Source: Clostridia bacterium (GTDB lineage Bacteria; Bacillota; Clostridia; Lachnospirales; Cellulosilyticaceae). Taken from it: DNA of 64,000 nt. Position 1 is the first letter of the stretch; each line of letters begins with the position of its first letter. Below, one piece after another: positions 17,327 to 27,570 of the stretch. The notes below the pieces were generated by a model. It had not been told where the DNA came from. It saw only the letters and a list, made by a program, of their open reading frames with translations, and did no database searches. Location: positions 46,528 to 110,527 of the forward strand of contig JARBUI010000010.1 of assembly GCA_029239755.1 (NCBI GenBank), read 5' to 3'. Both the position numbers and the translations under genes were made by a program.

Positions 17327-18694
17327 ATGAGTAAAATGTTACATAAGGGGTTTGCAGTATTATGCAGTATAATGATGTTGTCTACAGTGCTTGTAGGGTG
17401 TGGTTCTAAAGAAGAGGCTCAAAGTAAAACAGAAGATAAGAAGGAAAGTACGACAGTCAATGCGGAGGTAAAAACAGAAGAGGCAAAGCCAGCAGAGAAA
17501 GCTACAGTTACACTTCTTATGGATAAGGACTTCCCAAAAGAAGGGGTAGATGCAGTTATTGCCCAGATGGAAAAAGACCTCAACATTGTTACTGAATTAG
17601 AGATTATTCCGGGGGGAGCAGAAGGGGAAAATATAAGGAAAACAAGATTAGCTACAGGGGATATGACGGACATATGTTTCTTTAATACAGGGTCACTACT
17701 TCCAACACTTAATCCAGAACAAAACTTCTTAGATATTACAGATGAAGCTTATATGGCTAATGTAGATGAAGGCTTTAAGGTAACCGCAGGGGTGAATGGC
17801 AAGGTATATGGCATCCCAGCTTCATCTTCGATGGTTGGGGGATGGCTCTATAACAAGAAGATTTACGAAGAGCTAGGACTTTCTGTACCCAAGACTTGGG
17901 CGGAGCTGATGGAAAACTGTGAAAAAATCAAAGCAGCAGGAAAAACAGCTGTTATTGGTTCTTATAAAGATGACTGGACATCACAGCTTATACTGCTTGC
18001 AGATTATTATAATGTACAGGCAGAAAACCCTAATTTTGCAGCAGACTATACAGCGAATAAAGCGAAATTTGCTACTACTCCGGTAGCCCTTAGAGGATTT
18101 GAAAAGTTACAGGAAGTATCTAAAAGGGGATTCCTTAATAAAGATGCTCTTGCAACAACTTATGATATAGCACTTAAAATGTTAGCAGAAGGAAGCGGCG
18201 CACATTATCCAATGCTTACCTTTGCACTTCCAACTATAGAAGCAAGTTTCCCAGATAAAATTCAGGATATTGGAGTGTTTGCACAGCCAGGAGATAATCC
18301 GGATAAAAATGGACTTACAGTATGGATGCCAAATGCATTCTATATTAATAAAAACTCTGAGAAGCTAGATGTAGTAAAAAAATGGGCAGAGTACTATTTA
18401 TCTGAAAAAGGAATCGCGGCTTATGCGTCAGCAGTTAAACCAGTAGGGCCTTTCGTAATAAAAGGTGCAAAGCTTCCGGAAGACTCTTATGCAGGAGTAA
18501 AGGATATGCTCCCATACTTTGATGCAGGAAAGACAGCCCCAGCACTTGAGTTTGTATCGGCTGTAAAAGGCCCTAATTTACCGCAGATTACTATAGAGTG
18601 CGGCAGTGACCTTAGACCAGCAGAAGAATGTGCAGCAATATATGATAAGGATGTAGAGAAACAGGCAAAACAACTTGGCCTTGCTGGCTGGTAG
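17327..18694 (+). CDS. Sugar ABC transporter substrate-binding lipoprotein
   Basis: Extracellular solute-binding protein of the CUT1 (family 1) type, 455 residues. The N-terminus is a lipoprotein signal with lipobox LVGC, acylated Cys25, followed by a Lys/Glu-rich linker. The body has the two-lobed sugar-binder features, for example YGIPASSSMVGGWLYNKKIY. It delivers an oligosaccharide to the two permeases that follow. A hairpin after the gene could allow higher expression of this protein than of the permeases. No ATPase gene is in the operon, so a shared MsmK-type ATPase elsewhere is likely (inference). The start has GGAGGG. Confidence 0.95.
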   Translation: MSKMLHKGFAVLCSIMMLSTVLVGCGSKEEAQSKTEDKKESTTVNAEVKTEEAKPAEKATVTLLMDKDFPKEGVDAVIAQMEKDLNIVTELEIIPGGAEGENIRKTRLATGDMTDICFFNTGSLLPTLNPEQNFLDITDEAYMANVDEGFKVTAGVNGKVYGIPASSSMVGGWLYNKKIYEELGLSVPKTWAELMENCEKIKAAGKTAVIGSYKDDWTSQLILLADYYNVQAENPNFAADYTANKAKFATTPVALRGFEKLQEVSKRGFLNKDALATTYDIALKMLAEGSGAHYPMLTFALPTIEASFPDKIQDIGVFAQPGDNPDKNGLTVWMPNAFYINKNSEKLDVVKKWAEYYLSEKGIAAYASAVKPVGPFVIKGAKLPEDSYAGVKDMLPYFDAGKTAPALEFVSAVKGPNLPQITIECGSDLRPAEECAAIYDKDVEKQAKQLGLAGW

Positions 18695-18710
18695 AATAGT
18701 GTAGATTAAG

Positions 18711-18743
18711 AAGGTCTGCAATGAATTTTGCAGACCTATTTTT
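18711..18743 (+). promoter_or_regulatory. Intercistronic hairpin after the binding-protein gene
   Basis: A 10-bp perfect stem (AGGTCTGCAA with TTGCAGACCT) and a 6-nt loop, followed by ATTTTTA. It can act as a partial terminator or mRNA stabiliser between the binding protein and the permease genes. Confidence 0.75.
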
Positions 18744-18763
18744 AAAAAAAGGAGTGACTAGAA

Positions 18764-19621
18764 ATGACCAAAAAACATTATTCATATATACTTATATTGC
18801 CGGCAGCGCTCATTTATAGTGTTATTTTTCTATTACCTACAGTGATGTCTTTTTTCTTTAGTATGACAAGGTGGACGCTGACAGATTGGGAATTCATCGG
18901 CTTTGAAAATTTTGTTACCTTTTTTTCTGAACCTTCACTTAACATAGGATTTAAAAATACTATTATTTATGCCACGATGACTTCGGGACTAAAAGTAGTA
19001 TTAGGATTACTTATTGGAGTATTTCTTTGTTCCAATATTAAAACAAAAAATTATTTAAGATCTATAGTCTTTTTCCCAAACTTACTAAGCACACTTGCTG
19101 TAGGGATGACATTCAGCAGTTTAATGCATCCTACGCAAGGACTTATTAATCAGATGTTAACAGTATTTAATATTACAGGTATTGACTGGCTAGGGAATGT
19201 AAAGCTTGCACTTTTTTCTATTATTGGAGTAGATGTATGGAAAGGAGTAGGCGTTGCAACTGTTATTTATATTGCAGGGATTATGTCCATTCCTATGGAA
19301 TATAATGAGGCACTTATGATAGATGGAGGCAGTTCATGGGATAAATTCTGGAATATTACCTTGCCGTTATGCAGACCGGCTATGAATTCAGTTATTATTT
19401 TATCTTTTATTGGAGGACTCAGAACATTTGACCTCGTATGGGTTATGACTAAAGGGGGACCAGGGTTTGCTACAGACTTATTAGCATCTATTATTTATAA
19501 ACAATATTGTGGTGGGTTTTATGGGCTTTCTACTGCAGGGAATGTTATTTTATTCTTATTTGTAGCCGTATTAGTTATTCCATTATACATATTCCTTAAT
19601 AAAAAGGAGGTTGATTTATAA
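18764..19621 (+). CDS. Sugar ABC transporter permease, UgpA/LacF type
   Basis: Inner permease of a CUT1 sugar importer, 285 residues with six membrane segments. The ATPase-contact EAA loop is visible as EYNEALMIDGGSSWDKFWNI, and the segment before it is typical (VYIAGIMSIP). It ends directly at the next permease gene, sharing one base with its ATG. Confidence 0.95.
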   Translation: MTKKHYSYILILPAALIYSVIFLLPTVMSFFFSMTRWTLTDWEFIGFENFVTFFSEPSLNIGFKNTIIYATMTSGLKVVLGLLIGVFLCSNIKTKNYLRSIVFFPNLLSTLAVGMTFSSLMHPTQGLINQMLTVFNITGIDWLGNVKLALFSIIGVDVWKGVGVATVIYIAGIMSIPMEYNEALMIDGGSSWDKFWNITLPLCRPAMNSVIILSFIGGLRTFDLVWVMTKGGPGFATDLLASIIYKQYCGGFYGLSTAGNVILFLFVAVLVIPLYIFLNKKEVDL

Positions 19622-20448
19622 TGAAACGAGCTAAACAAATATTAGTTGAAATAATGGCAGTTATTCTCTCAATTATTATTTTTTGGATACCTTTTATATT
19701 TGTTATGATTACATCCTTCAAAGATAAAACACAAGCAGCAGAAATGAATATAAAATTACCTACTACTTATCATATTGCAGAAAACTATAGTGCTGTTTTG
19801 CAGGCAGAAAAAGGCATGGTCATAAGAGCGTTTTTCAATAGTACACTTATTACGTTATTGTCTATTGTTATCTTAGTTTTAATTTGTTCCATGGCAGCTT
19901 TTCCACTTCAAAGAAAGAAGGGGAAGATAACAACAATGATTAATATATTAGCACTCGCAGGACTTATGATCCCGCCGGCTATTGTGCCAACGATCTGGGT
20001 ACTTAATGGTATTGGCTTATTTAAAACCATCATTGGAATGGTTTTAGTAGAAGTAGCTCTTTCTATACCTTTTTCACTCATGCTTTATAAGGGTTTTATG
20101 GCTACTATACCAAGAGAAATAGATGAGGCAGCTATTGTAGATGGATGCGGCAAAATACAGCTATTCTTTGGCATTATTTTCCCATTACTAAAACCGGTTA
20201 CAGCTACAATTATTGTACTTACAGCCGTTAATATATTTAATGATTTTGTAAATCCTCTTTATTTTTTACCAGGGGCTAAAAATGCAACAATTCAGCTAAC
20301 ACTTTATAACTTTATAGGGAGATTCGGGAGTTCATGGAATTTGCTATTTGCAGATGCAGTTTTAATTTCTATCCCCCCACTCATTCTATTTATTTTCTTT
20401 AATAAAAAAATTGTTGCTGGTATGACTGCAGGAGCTGTAAAAGGATAA
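19621..20448 (+). CDS. Sugar ABC transporter permease, UgpE/LacG type
   Basis: Second CUT1 permease, 275 residues, six membrane segments. The EAA loop is seen as EIDEAAIVDGCGKIQLFFGI, and a periplasmic-side ITSFKDKTQ follows the first segment as usual. It overlaps the previous gene by one base (TTATAATG junction with a GGAGG site upstream), so the two are made in equal amounts. It forms the channel with that protein. Confidence 0.95.
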   Translation: MKRAKQILVEIMAVILSIIIFWIPFIFVMITSFKDKTQAAEMNIKLPTTYHIAENYSAVLQAEKGMVIRAFFNSTLITLLSIVILVLICSMAAFPLQRKKGKITTMINILALAGLMIPPAIVPTIWVLNGIGLFKTIIGMVLVEVALSIPFSLMLYKGFMATIPREIDEAAIVDGCGKIQLFFGIIFPLLKPVTATIIVLTAVNIFNDFVNPLYFLPGAKNATIQLTLYNFIGRFGSSWNLLFADAVLISIPPLILFIFFNKKIVAGMTAGAVKG

Positions 20449-20493
20449 AGAAATAGCTTACTAATAGAGTTTTTTAGAGGAGGGAAAGGATTC

Positions 20494-21570
20494 ATGAATT
20501 GCAGAGACAGAGAGAATGCGACACTTGGTTTTGATAAAAATTTAGATAGAGGAGCTGTACAGGAAACTTTTTATCCTTGGAGTTTAACCGTAGACAGATG
20601 GTCTGAAGAAGGTTTGCAGATAAATGAACTTAATGAGTTTAATAAACAAAGTCTTGATGGAGAGCATGCTGGTATCAGCAGTAATAATACTGAGTGGTAC
20701 TATCATTTTGAAAAGTTTTTTGGCTTTGATGGGGTTAAGCGCATTGCTTTCTCGTATCCTTTTAACTGCCAAGAGACAGGAAAACCACTTATTGCCTCAG
20801 AAGCAGACTGGCAATCCGTCAAGGAAAAAGCAGAAGCAGATATTGAGAAGTATTATTCAGATGAAGTTATAAGCAGAACATTTGGGTATCTGCAGGAAGG
20901 ACATAAAAGGGGAGATTACTCAGTCAGGTTAAACATACCAGGTTTTTTTTGGACTCCTAGGGAGCTTATGGGAATAGAACCACACCTATATGCTTTTTAC
21001 GATTACCCGCATCTGCTTCATGATATTAATGAGTTTATGCTTAATCTATATTTAGATAAATTAATCAAGGTATTAACATTTATCCCAGCTGATATCGTTT
21101 ATATTATGGAAGATCTCAGCGGAGCTAATGGACCTATGCTTTCTAAAACGCATTTTGACGAGTTTATCGGGGCCTATTATAAAAGGCTTATTCCAAAGAT
21201 GAAGCGCTGTGGGGTCAAACATGTTTTAGTAGATACTGATGGCGATTTTACTACACTTATCCCTTGTTTTTTAGAATCCGGGGTTGAAGGATTCTTGCCT
21301 TTAGATGTAAATGCAGGAGTAGACATAGTAGAGATTAGAAAAAAATATCCTCATTTGAAATTAATAGGTGGCTTTAATAAACTGTGCATTGCAGCAGGGA
21401 AGGATGCTATTGATGGAGAGTTTAGAAGAATAATGGCCGTTATAAGACAAGGTGGATATTTACCAGGCACAGATCATCAGGTACCACCTTCAGCATCAAT
21501 GGAGAACTATCGGTATTTCGTTAAAAGATTAAAAGAATGTATGGAGGCCAGCACTGCACAGCTTCCTTGA
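20494..21570 (+). CDS. Uroporphyrinogen decarboxylase (URO-D) family protein
   Basis: Cytoplasmic TIM-barrel protein of 358 residues of the URO-D/corrinoid methyltransferase superfamily. Visible parts are the barrel segments IPADIVYIMEDLSGANGPM, GVKHVLVDTDGD, KLIGGFNK, and a C-terminal GGYLPGTDHQVPPSASMENY that matches the end of URO-D-like proteins. True HemE is unlikely: no haem gene is near, and the gene is the last of a sugar importer operon. Many such proteins of unknown function sit beside sugar or methyl-compound transporters in clostridia. The role here is unknown; it may modify or demethylate the imported compound (speculative). Confidence 0.85.
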   Translation: MNCRDRENATLGFDKNLDRGAVQETFYPWSLTVDRWSEEGLQINELNEFNKQSLDGEHAGISSNNTEWYYHFEKFFGFDGVKRIAFSYPFNCQETGKPLIASEADWQSVKEKAEADIEKYYSDEVISRTFGYLQEGHKRGDYSVRLNIPGFFWTPRELMGIEPHLYAFYDYPHLLHDINEFMLNLYLDKLIKVLTFIPADIVYIMEDLSGANGPMLSKTHFDEFIGAYYKRLIPKMKRCGVKHVLVDTDGDFTTLIPCFLESGVEGFLPLDVNAGVDIVEIRKKYPHLKLIGGFNKLCIAAGKDAIDGEFRRIMAVIRQGGYLPGTDHQVPPSASMENYRYFVKRLKECMEASTAQLP

Positions 21571-21580
21571 AAGATAATAG

Positions 21581-21622
21581 ATATCGCTCTTTCTATAATT
21601 AATATAGAGGCGATATTTTTTT
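21581..21622 (+). terminator. Terminator of the sugar ABC operon
   Basis: The arms ATATCGCTCTTTCTATA and TATAGAGGCGATAT pair imperfectly, followed by a run of T. Confidence 0.85.
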
Positions 21623-21769
21623 GTCTAGAATACCTGATCCGGAAGTAGGCGTAGTCACCAAATCTATAAAATATTCTAAATTATATTGGTATGAATAAAT
21701 ATATAAAAGACGATTCATATGCTATATGGATTGCAATAAGAGCAATATTCTAATTAAGGAGGATAAGAG

Positions 21770-22708
21770 ATGCAGGAAGCCATACTTGTAGGCAAGCAGG
21801 TTTTATTAATCTTCATCTATATTTTAATAGGCATCCTATGTGTTAAAAAGAAGGTTGTAGCCATTGAATCGGGAAGGGCATTATCTAATTTCTTATTAAC
21901 TGTTGTAACCCCTTGCTTAATGATAAAATCATACATACGTGAAGTGGAAGAAGCACATCTAAGGGGGCTTACACTTGCGTTCTTGCTTGCGGTTATGTTT
22001 CATGGGATAGCAATTACTGCTTCAAGCGTCCTCATAAAGAAACGTGAGGATCTGCGATATCGCATTGAAAGGATGGCAGCAATCTATTCAAACTGCGGAT
22101 TTATGGCTATACCACTCATAGCAGTCTCTGTTGGTGATATTGGTCTCTTTTACGCAGTTGCATTTATTAGTATTTTCAATATTATGATATGGTCTCAAGG
22201 CGTTATGCTTATGACAGGTCAAAAGAAATTTAATATCAAATCAGCTGTATTTAACCCTGGAGTTATTGGATTTGCAATAGGGTTTATAGTGTATTGTACT
22301 CAGATTCATGTACCTGTTATTATTAATCAGGCTATTACAAGCATTTCAGATTTAAATACACCGTTAGCTATGATAACAACAGGAATTTTTCTTTCCAATA
22401 TCGATTTTAGATCCACATTGAATAATGTAAATATCTATTTCGCTGGCAGCATGAGGTTAGTTATTTTGCCTATTATTATGCTGCTTATGGTTAAGGTTTT
22501 AGGAGTTAGCCATTGGATGCCAGGAGCAAATGATGTTATTATGACAAGTATTTTAGCAGCTGCCTGCCCTACAGCGGCATCTGTTACACTATTTCCTGCA
22601 AAATTTGGTTTGGATGGGGAATATGGAGCTAAGATTATTGCGGTTTCCACATTATTTTCAGTTGTAACACTTCCTGTTTTTACTTTAATTATTAAGATGT
22701 GGCTATAG
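21770..22708 (+). CDS. AEC (auxin efflux carrier) family transporter
   Basis: Membrane transporter of 312 residues with about ten hydrophobic segments, of the Mem_trans/AEC family that includes bacterial malate and malonate permeases. Typical parts are the early LLTVVTPCLMIKSYIREV, IYSNCGFMAIPLI, and the late AACPTAASVTLFPAKFG. Substrate probably an organic acid, not known. It has its own AGGAGG site and is flanked by terminators, so it is transcribed alone. A paralogue lies at 47456-48364. Confidence 0.9.
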   Translation: MQEAILVGKQVLLIFIYILIGILCVKKKVVAIESGRALSNFLLTVVTPCLMIKSYIREVEEAHLRGLTLAFLLAVMFHGIAITASSVLIKKREDLRYRIERMAAIYSNCGFMAIPLIAVSVGDIGLFYAVAFISIFNIMIWSQGVMLMTGQKKFNIKSAVFNPGVIGFAIGFIVYCTQIHVPVIINQAITSISDLNTPLAMITTGIFLSNIDFRSTLNNVNIYFAGSMRLVILPIIMLLMVKVLGVSHWMPGANDVIMTSILAAACPTAASVTLFPAKFGLDGEYGAKIIAVSTLFSVVTLPVFTLIIKMWL

Positions 22709-22732
22709 AAGAAGGAACAAAAAGTAGACTTA

Positions 22733-22790
22733 AAAAATGTGAGAGCAGTATGAATCTTTCGTTCATACTGCTCTCACATTTTAATTTTTA
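22733..22790. terminator. Bidirectional terminator between AEC and GH3 genes
   Basis: A long perfect stem of more than 20 bp (arms about 22735-22755 and 22762-22782) with T-rich DNA on both outer sides; it serves the two convergent genes. Confidence 0.9.
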
Positions 22791-25049
22791 TTCATTTAAT
22801 TCTTTTAGAAGATTATTCATCATCTCTTCGCTAAATTCCCCGCCAGTGAAGTTGACCATAGCACGCAAAACAAAATCACTGAACATAACAGTCATATCTG
22901 TTCCTAAAGATTCAGAGGAATTATGTTCATCACCAACCATACGTGTAATAAGATCTGTGGCAGCTTTTTTGCCTTTTGGATGAAGCATGAGATCACCAAG
23001 TGTAGAATTTCTAGTATACTTTTTCTTAGTAAGAGTTGTAGACTTTACATTTACAGCATCCTTAAGTCTTATGTCTCTTGAGGAGCTGCCTACAAGTATC
23101 TCGAAAACACCACTTTCTACATACCAATCTTTGATATCGGTATTATAGTAGGCAAAAGCTCTTTTACCTAGGGTAAGGGTTACAGTTTTTTCTTCGCCTG
23201 GCTGTAACTCAACCTTTTCGAAGGCTTTTAGCTCTTTTTTTGGTCTTATGACACTGCTTTCCACATCTTTTATATAAAGCTGAATAACTTCTTTGCCGCT
23301 TATTTTACCTGTATTCTTAAGGGTAACTTTTACTGTCAAATTTTCAGTATCTAAAAGAGCGTGTTTATCTAGGGTGATATCAGTATATTCGAAGCTTGTA
23401 TAGCTTAGGCCATGTCCGAAGGGGAATAAGGGTTCGATTTCTTTTTTATCATAATAACGATAGCCTACAAATAGACCTTCACTATATATAGACGTATCAC
23501 CTTCGCCCGGGAAATTAAGGTAAGAAGGATTATGGCTTAACTTTTTAGGGAAAGTTTCTGCCAGCTTGCCACAGGGATTCGCATTCCCAAAAAGTAAATC
23601 AGCCACAGCGCCGCCAGCAGCCTGACCTGCTATATATCCCTCTAATACCGCTTTAACATGATTAATCCAAGGCATTTCAATAGGGGAGCCATTGCTTAGC
23701 ACAACAACTACATTACTTTGAACTTTGGCAACTTCCTCTATTAATTTGATTTGATTCTCCGGCATTCTCATATGCTTTCTATCATAGCCTTCAGATTCAT
23801 AGCTGTCTGGAAGACCGGCAAAGATCACAGCAGTATCCGCATGAGCAGCTGCCTCTTTAGCTTCGGCAAATAAATTCTCGTCAATATCATCAGAAGTTAA
23901 GCTAAATCCTTCGGTGTATGAAACAGCAGTACTTGATCCCACAGACTTTTGTATTTCCTCAAGAATATTATCTATCTTGGTTGGGTTAATGTGAGAGCTG
24001 CCTCCTCCTTGATATCTTGGGGTTTTAGCAAATGAGCCTATAATTGCCAACTTACTCCCTTTTTTTAGAGGTAAGATATTATTTTCATTTTTAAGCAGCA
24101 CCATACATTCTCTGGCCACTTCACGAGCCAATTTATGATGGGACTCTTTATCATAGGAGGCATTTTCTTTCCTATTGTCAACCCCTTTAAATATGATTGT
24201 TAGAAGTCTTTCTACGGCTTCATCCAAAACTGATTCAGATAAGGTCCCATTTTTGACAGCTTCAACAATCTTTTTATCGTTGACACCATTACTTGAGGGC
24301 ATCTCGAGTTCCAAACCTGCCTTAACACCTTCGGCTCTTTCGTCAACAGCCCCCCAGTCAGACATGACAAATCCTTCGTGTTTCCACTCATCCTTCAATA
24401 TGGAGCGAAGTAAATATTCATTTTGGGAACAGTACGCTCCATTTACTTTATTATAAGCACACATCACAGTCCAAGGCTGAGATTTTTTGACGGCTCCTTC
24501 AAAGCTTGCTAAATAAATTTCTCTTAGAGTTCGCTCATCCACAACAGCATCTACAGATACCCTTCTATGTTCTTGATTATTAATCGCAAAGTGTTTAAGA
24601 GATGTGCCAACCCCTTGACTTTGAACGCCTGTAATATGGTTTTCAGCCATTTCAGAAGATAAATAAGGGTCTTCTGAGAAATATTCAAAGTTTCTGCCAC
24701 ATAGGGGCGAGCGCTTAATATTAGCTGCAGGGCCAAGTATAACAGCTACATTTTCAGCTTGGCATTCCTCACCTAGGGCCATACCAACTTTTTGAAGCAG
24801 ATTTTTATCCCATGAACATGCAAGTGTAGCTCCGGATGGAAAGCAGGTAGCTGGTACGCTTAGGTTAAGTCCTAGATGATCAGGATTCTCTGCCTGCTTT
24901 CTAAGGCCATGAGGCCCGTCAGCTACCATGATAGAAGGAATACCAAGTCTTTCTACACTCTTTGTGTGCCAATGATCTAAACCTGAGCACATACCTGCTT
25001 TTTCCTCTAAAGTCATTTGAGAAATGATTTCTTTTATGTCCCTTACCAT
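22788..25049 (-). CDS. GH3 family beta-glucosidase
   Basis: Retaining beta-glucosidase (or beta-xylosidase) of 753 residues, no signal peptide, so intracellular. N-terminal (beta/alpha)8 domain with [11 protein letters not shown] and the nucleophile aspartate in [10 protein letters not shown]; middle alpha/beta sandwich domain with [15 protein letters not shown]-terminal fibronectin III-like domain starting near [15 protein letters not shown]. Full length. The AraC regulator gene read in the opposite direction from the shared 114-nt gap is its likely regulator. The start has GGAGG 8 nt upstream. Confidence 0.95.
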   Translation of the reverse strand: MVRDIKEIISQMTLEEKAGMCSGLDHWHTKSVERLGIPSIMVADGPHGLRKQAENPDHLGLNLSVPATCFPSGATLACSWDKNLLQKVGMALGEECQAENVAVILGPAANIKRSPLCGRNFEYFSEDPYLSSEMAENHITGVQSQGVGTSLKHFAINNQEHRRVSVDAVVDERTLREIYLASFEGAVKKSQPWTVMCAYNKVNGAYCSQNEYLLRSILKDEWKHEGFVMSDWGAVDERAEGVKAGLELEMPSSNGVNDKKIVEAVKNGTLSESVLDEAVERLLTIIFKGVDNRKENASYDKESHHKLAREVARECMVLLKNENNILPLKKGSKLAIIGSFAKTPRYQGGGSSHINPTKIDNILEEIQKSVGSSTAVSYTEGFSLTSDDIDENLFAEAKEAAAHADTAVIFAGLPDSYESEGYDRKHMRMPENQIKLIEEVAKVQSNVVVVLSNGSPIEMPWINHVKAVLEGYIAGQAAGGAVADLLFGNANPCGKLAETFPKKLSHNPSYLNFPGEGDTSIYSEGLFVGYRYYDKKEIEPLFPFGHGLSYTSFEYTDITLDKHALLDTENLTVKVTLKNTGKISGKEVIQLYIKDVESSVIRPKKELKAFEKVELQPGEEKTVTLTLGKRAFAYYNTDIKDWYVESGVFEILVGSSSRDIRLKDAVNVKSTTLTKKKYTRNSTLGDLMLHPKGKKAATDLITRMVGDEHNSSESLGTDMTVMFSDFVLRAMVNFTGGEFSEEMMNNLLKELNE

Positions 25050-25163
25050 TTTTATACCTCCAATAAATTTATGATATTGATTTATTTTAGCATGAAATAT
25101 GATATAGTTATTGTATAATTAACGGGATTTTATCACAAATTTCATATGAGGGAGAGGATGCTT

Positions 25164-26420
25164 ATGCTCTATAAGTTTGATTGTGAAACCATGGAACAAG
25201 ATATTGAATACATATGCAGATTAATGGTTGATGTATTAAAAATGCCTGTTTATTTTTTAGATCGTGATCATAATATAGATTTTTCACTCTCATACGGTTA
25301 TGCGGACAATCCGCTTCATTCGAGCCAAAAAGAACTATTTAGCAAGCTTTTTGATTTAGATGAGGCTTTTGATTTTCCTGTTGTTAAGTCAACTGCTTAT
25401 CATGAGAATTATTTTGCAGTCAAGCTAAATAGCGGAGAAGATTTTATGGGTACTTTTATTGCAGGCCCATCCATCTACTCCTATATAACGGCAGAGGCTA
25501 TTGATAGTCTGATTTCAGAGAATAAGCTTTCGTTAAATTATAAAAGAAAGCTTATTCATTATTATAATGCTGTTACTGTTGTAGACTATAAGAGACTAGT
25601 GAGTGCAAGTCTTTTGCTTTACTATTGTATCTATCATAAAAAATTGGATCTGACTGAAGTGATGGAAAAGAATAGTTCTCTTAGGGAGTTTGGAGCAAAA
25701 ATAAGACATGATTTTGAGGAGAACCTCTCAAAAAGTAGGCAGAATATTATTTTTCATCACTCACAAATTAATGAAAAAAACATCTTTGGTTGTGTCAAAA
25801 CAGGAGATAAAGAAAAACTCTTGATGTATCAGCAAAGTCCTCAAGATGGGGAGCCTGGAATCCTCTCCAAAAATAATCCCGTGCGAGGCCAGAAAAACCA
25901 CGCTATTTGTGCAGTTACATTAGCAACAAGAGCAGCTATAGAAGGGGGACTTGATACAGAACTAGCTTATACCCTTAGTGATTTATATATTCAAGAAATA
26001 GAAGAAACAAATGAGATAAAAGACCTAGCTGATTTACATACTAAAATGCTTTGTGATTTTACAGACAGAGTGAATAGGGTTAAGGTTCATCAGCATTCAA
26101 AAGCGATAAAATTATGTAAACGTTATATTCTTAAACATTTATATGGGGACATAAGTTTAACAGAATTAGCCAAAAGCGTTAACTTGAATGCTAATTATCT
26201 TTCGGAGCTGTTTAAGAAAGAAGTTGGGGTTTCTATAAGTGAATACATCCAGAATGAAAAAATAGAAGAAGCTAAAAGGTTATTAGCTTCTTCTGGATAT
26301 TCAATACTAGATATTGCAAACTGGCTTCATTTTCACGATCAAAGTCATTTTACGAGAGTGTTTAAAAAGCTTCAAGGTACAACACCTAAAAAGTATAGAG
26401 ATATGAACTGCTTGCAATGA
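25164..26420 (+). CDS. AraC family transcriptional regulator
   Basis: DNA-binding regulator of 418 residues. An N-terminal region of about 310 residues of unrecognised fold (possibly a GAF/PAS-like sensor) is followed by a C-terminal AraC domain of two helix-turn-helix units: LAKSVNLNANYLSELFKKEV and DIANWLHFHDQSHFTRVFKK. Three in-frame ATGs lie close together; 25164 is chosen since the AGGGAGAGG site sits 6 nt before it and includes the first of them. Divergent from the GH3 gene, which it probably controls. Confidence 0.9.
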   Translation: MLYKFDCETMEQDIEYICRLMVDVLKMPVYFLDRDHNIDFSLSYGYADNPLHSSQKELFSKLFDLDEAFDFPVVKSTAYHENYFAVKLNSGEDFMGTFIAGPSIYSYITAEAIDSLISENKLSLNYKRKLIHYYNAVTVVDYKRLVSASLLLYYCIYHKKLDLTEVMEKNSSLREFGAKIRHDFEENLSKSRQNIIFHHSQINEKNIFGCVKTGDKEKLLMYQQSPQDGEPGILSKNNPVRGQKNHAICAVTLATRAAIEGGLDTELAYTLSDLYIQEIEETNEIKDLADLHTKMLCDFTDRVNRVKVHQHSKAIKLCKRYILKHLYGDISLTELAKSVNLNANYLSELFKKEVGVSISEYIQNEKIEEAKRLLASSGYSILDIANWLHFHDQSHFTRVFKKLQGTTPKKYRDMNCLQ

Positions 26421-26431
26421 AATAGATTATA

Positions 26432-27328
26432 CTATTCTTTGTTATGAGAAAGGTGAAAGCGTTCACGGTATTCGGAAGGACTGCAGTTTGAAAGCTTTTT
26501 GAAAACAGAACAAAAGTAATTGCTGGATGAAAAGCCTGCTTTAAAAGCTATATCTGTAATAGACATTGTGCCATTTTCAAGTTCGTATTTGGTATATTCA
26601 ATTTTTCTGAGTGTAATATATTCATTTGGAGTTATTCCAACTTCTTCCTTGAACTTGCTTTTAAACCTTGACAAGGATAAACAAGCAGCCGCTGCCAGAT
26701 CTTTTAACTGGATATTTGAATGGTAATTCTCTTCTATATAATCAATGGATTTTTGAATGTGTATATCCCGTTTAGAGATCTCGTCTTGGCTGATTTCCTC
26801 TAAGTTAGGGACGTTAAATAAAAAACAGCAAAGATACTGAACCCCTGAGTAAGTTGAAGCCTTATCACCCTTAGAAAACAGATTAAATGCCTTCTTTAGA
26901 AGGGCGATATGAGATGTTTCTAATTTGAGGTGCCTATGTTTTAAGCCAGATAATAAATCAAAAAGGGCATGGCTAAATTCCTTGTTTAAACCAAGAAGGT
27001 TATCTTTGTTCTTAAGATCAACTTGAAAAGCATAAAATTCAGAAGGATTTTGAGGGACAAAACCAGTACTATGCATCTCTGTAGGAAAAGTAATAAAGAC
27101 CTCATTTCCCGTAATATTATAGCTTTTATCTTCTACATGGCAAAGACGTTTGCCCTTAACAAGGCAGTGCATTTCAATAATATTAGAATGATAATGCATG
27201 GGCGTAGGAATAATAGCGCGGCTAAGATTCCAATAAGCAAAGTTCTTAAGCCCAGATACTTTATGGTAATCGAAAGTGATTACCTTTTTGTGTTTTTCCC
27301 AGCAATATTCATCTATTAGTTCATACAT
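26432..27328 (-). CDS. AraC family transcriptional regulator with cupin-like sensor
   Basis: Regulator of 298 residues: an N-terminal AraC-type cupin (about 20-160; MHYHSNIIEMHCLVKGKR) for sugar binding and a C-terminal AraC DNA-binding domain (LAAAACLSLSRFKSKFKEEV; DIAFKAGFSSSNYFCSVFKK). It converges with the preceding AraC gene, with only 11 nt between stops and no obvious terminator. It is divergent from the DapA-like/TRAP operon, the probable target. The ribosome site is AGGAGGT. Confidence 0.92.
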   Translation of the reverse strand: MYELIDEYCWEKHKKVITFDYHKVSGLKNFAYWNLSRAIIPTPMHYHSNIIEMHCLVKGKRLCHVEDKSYNITGNEVFITFPTEMHSTGFVPQNPSEFYAFQVDLKNKDNLLGLNKEFSHALFDLLSGLKHRHLKLETSHIALLKKAFNLFSKGDKASTYSGVQYLCCFLFNVPNLEEISQDEISKRDIHIQKSIDYIEENYHSNIQLKDLAAAACLSLSRFKSKFKEEVGITPNEYITLRKIEYTKYELENGTMSITDIAFKAGFSSSNYFCSVFKKLSNCSPSEYRERFHLSHNKE

Positions 27329-27352
27329 GCATGATCACCTCCTATATTAATA

Positions 27353-27393
27353 CTCATCTGTTCGGCAGATTAGATGAGAAGAATAATCTCATC
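27353..27393. promoter_or_regulatory. Alternating repeats in the divergent AraC/TRAP-operon gap
   Basis: CTCATCT (27353), AGATGAGA (27372) and TCTCATC (27387) can form either of two mutually exclusive 7-bp hairpins. The position, in the leader side of the AraC gene and upstream of the TRAP operon, fits an operator with repeated half-sites. The rest of the gap is AT-rich; a weak TTGGAT-18-TATTAT promoter candidate lies at 27477-27506. Confidence 0.35.
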
Positions 27394-27570
27394 AGGGAAT
27401 AGATATGTCAGTGGTGATTTGAACAAAAATATTATCACCTTATATTTAAATGTATAAAAAAGTACTAAATATTATATTGGATGCCTGACATAATTAAAAA
27501 TATTATACTATATCTAGAACCAAATACAAGTAGAGTTCATTATAAATAGATACAAAGAGAGGAGAGAGAG

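Noticed and set aside
26452..26468. CcpA cre-like site (GGTGAAAGCGTTCACGG)
   Set aside because: It lies inside the last codons of the AraC gene 26432-27328 (encoding part of ERFHLSH) and far from any promoter, so the match is probably chance coding sequence.
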